DNA of 16,155 nucleotides, taken from positions 1 to 16,155 of the forward strand of contig JAQCLA010000032.1 of NCBI GenBank assembly GCA_027592105.1, written 5' to 3'. Made by a program: the position numbers and the translations under genes. Within the stretch, counting starts at the first letter, position 1; each line of letters begins with the position of its first letter. Source of the DNA: Pseudomonadota bacterium. Its GTDB lineage: Bacteria > Pseudomonadota > Alphaproteobacteria > Rhodobacterales > Rhodobacteraceae. This document shows positions 15,388-16,155 of this stretch, one piece after another. A model generated the notes under the pieces. That model saw nothing but the letters and a program-made list of their open reading frames with translations. It was not told the origin of the DNA and did not search any database.

Positions 15388-15789
15388 ATGCTGACGATAA
15401 CTGCTGCAGGCTTCACTTTCGCCGCGAGGTTTGAAATTGCTGCTGCCCCCAAGACCGTGGCCGCCTTCCGCGAACGCATGCCTTTCGAGGGAAAGATCGT
15501 GCATGTTCGCTGGAGCGGTGAAGGCGTCTGGGTGCCGCTTGGTGACATGGATTTTGGCGTAGGATACGAGAACCATACCAGCCATCCGGCCCCGGGCCAT
15601 GTGCTTCTTTATCCCGGCGGAATAAGTGAAACCGAAATTATCATCGCTTACGGGGGTGTGGATTTCTCGTCAAAGATGGGTCAGCTTGCCGGAAATCACT
15701 TTATTACGCTGATCAATGGCCTTGAAAACTTGCCAGAACTTGGTCGTCGTGTCTTGTGGGAAGGTGCACAGTCCATCAGATTTGTGTAA
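15388..15789 (+). CDS. DUF3830 family, cyclophilin-like protein
   Basis: The 133-residue product matches the pattern of DUF3830 proteins: FAARFEIAAAPKTVAAF near 11-27, HVRWSGEGVWVPLGD at 39-53, the YPGGISETE strand at 75-83 and LAGNHF at 100-105, ending LWEGAQSIRF. The fold is cyclophilin-like in related structures, but no reaction is known to me. There is no signal peptide. The chosen ATG has only a weak upstream AAGGGA at about eleven bases. Family members occur near ABC importers and amidohydrolases (from memory), which fits this neighbourhood, but it lies beyond a convergent gene and is not in the main operon. Function is unassigned. Confidence 0.8.
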   Translation: MLTITAAGFTFAARFEIAAAPKTVAAFRERMPFEGKIVHVRWSGEGVWVPLGDMDFGVGYENHTSHPAPGHVLLYPGGISETEIIIAYGGVDFSSKMGQLAGNHFITLINGLENLPELGRRVLWEGAQSIRFV

Positions 15790-16155
15790 CTTCAGCACCA
15801 GCGCAACAGATCAACGGGCGGATTCTCTAAAAGACGGGAGGGGAGTTGGGCATCAGGTCAACTGCAGATGCACGCTCACATCGACCGTTCTACAGCCGTC
15901 CCTCTGATCCGACGCTAATTGTGCTATCGGTTGTACTTTCGAAAAAGGCGCTCGATAGAAATCAGCAAACCGTTGCAATCAAACACTATTTTTAAAGCGT
16001 CTTTCTGAAGACCTAAGGCGGTCGATTAGAGAGAAATGCGGTTCAGAGACCGATTTTGACCGTTTTGGCGGTCTCCGAAGGACGGTCGTCGCGCCTAAAC
16101 TCTTTTGAAACCGAAAGAAAAAAGGGTCCTGTGAAGGCTCACCATCTGCTTTGGT
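15790..16155. other. Non-coding right end of the window
   Basis: No plausible gene is seen in these 366 bases. The stretch becomes less GC-rich toward its right part. It contains a short hairpin GTCTT-TCTG-AAGAC (15999-16012) without a following T-run, and a set of nested inverted repeats at 16019-16087 described separately. I found no clear terminator for the DUF3830 gene. Confidence 0.4.
16042..16079. repeat. Nested inverted repeat with GACCG/CGGTC units
   Basis: GAGACCG (16046-16052) pairs with CGGTCTC (16069-16075). The stem extends to 16042 and 16079 with a single A-C mismatch. A second GACCG (16058-16062) can pair with the same CGGTC (16069-16073) in an alternative six-base-loop hairpin. 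Two more CGGTC copies lie at 16019-16023 and 16083-16087. There is no T-run. It could be an operator, a small RNA fold or the edge of a repeat element. Confidence 0.4.

Noticed and set aside
15999..16012. Hairpin GTCTT-TCTG-AAGAC as terminator of the DUF3830 gene
   Set aside because: Five-base stem only, no T-run after it, and more than 200 bases from the stop codon.
1..16155. CRISPR array, tRNA, rRNA or intact insertion sequence
   Set aside because: No regularly spaced repeats, no cloverleaf-like sequence recognised by eye, and no transposase gene found.

Overview
The window looks like an accessory catabolic locus from an alphaproteobacterium, most likely Rhodobacterales. This rests on the GC-rich coding sequence, the family types present, and a left-edge remnant of a recombinase-linked ParB/HTH protein. 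The taxonomic call is inference from protein style, not a database result.

Layout. Positions 1-642 hold a decayed recombinase-type HTH fragment and no convincing intact gene. On the minus strand, hyuA (2370-4448) and hyuB (643-2373) form a two-gene, ATGA-coupled unit for the two subunits of an ATP-dependent hydantoinase/oxoprolinase-type enzyme. A 403-base divergent control region (4449-4851) carries several inverted repeats. To its right, ten plus-strand genes (4852-14040) form one tight operon. These are a PotA-type ABC ATPase, a Tat-exported PotD-type binding protein, two PotB/PotC-type permeases, a hydantoin/Asp-Glu racemase, an N-carbamoyl-D-amino acid amidohydrolase, a D-hydantoinase/dihydropyrimidinase, a NodB-fold cyclic imidase/PuuE/HpPgdA-like hydrolase, a 90-residue CxxC mini-protein, and a CobW/COG0523 metallochaperone GTPase. 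A convergent quinone oxidoreductase (14048-15031, minus) follows after only seven bases. The last gene is a DUF3830 cyclophilin-like protein (15388-15789, plus).

How the genes fit together. The core reads as a hydantoin or cyclic-ureide salvage pathway. The ABC importer brings in the ring compound, and the racemase interconverts 5-substituted hydantoin enantiomers. The metal-dependent D-hydantoinase opens the ring to an N-carbamoyl-D-amino acid, and the carbamoylase (Glu47, Lys127, Cys172 all present) releases the free D-amino acid, CO2 and ammonia. HyuAB is a second, ATP-type ring opener, and the imidase-like protein is a third candidate. The CxxC mini-protein and CobW GTPase, ATGA-coupled at the operon end, suggest a dedicated metal-supply module for the metallo-hydrolases. 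This is the least described part of the locus.

Limits. No transcriptional regulator, D-amino acid oxidase/dehydrogenase, tRNA, rRNA, CRISPR array or intact mobile element was seen. The true transporter substrate cannot be read from sequence alone.
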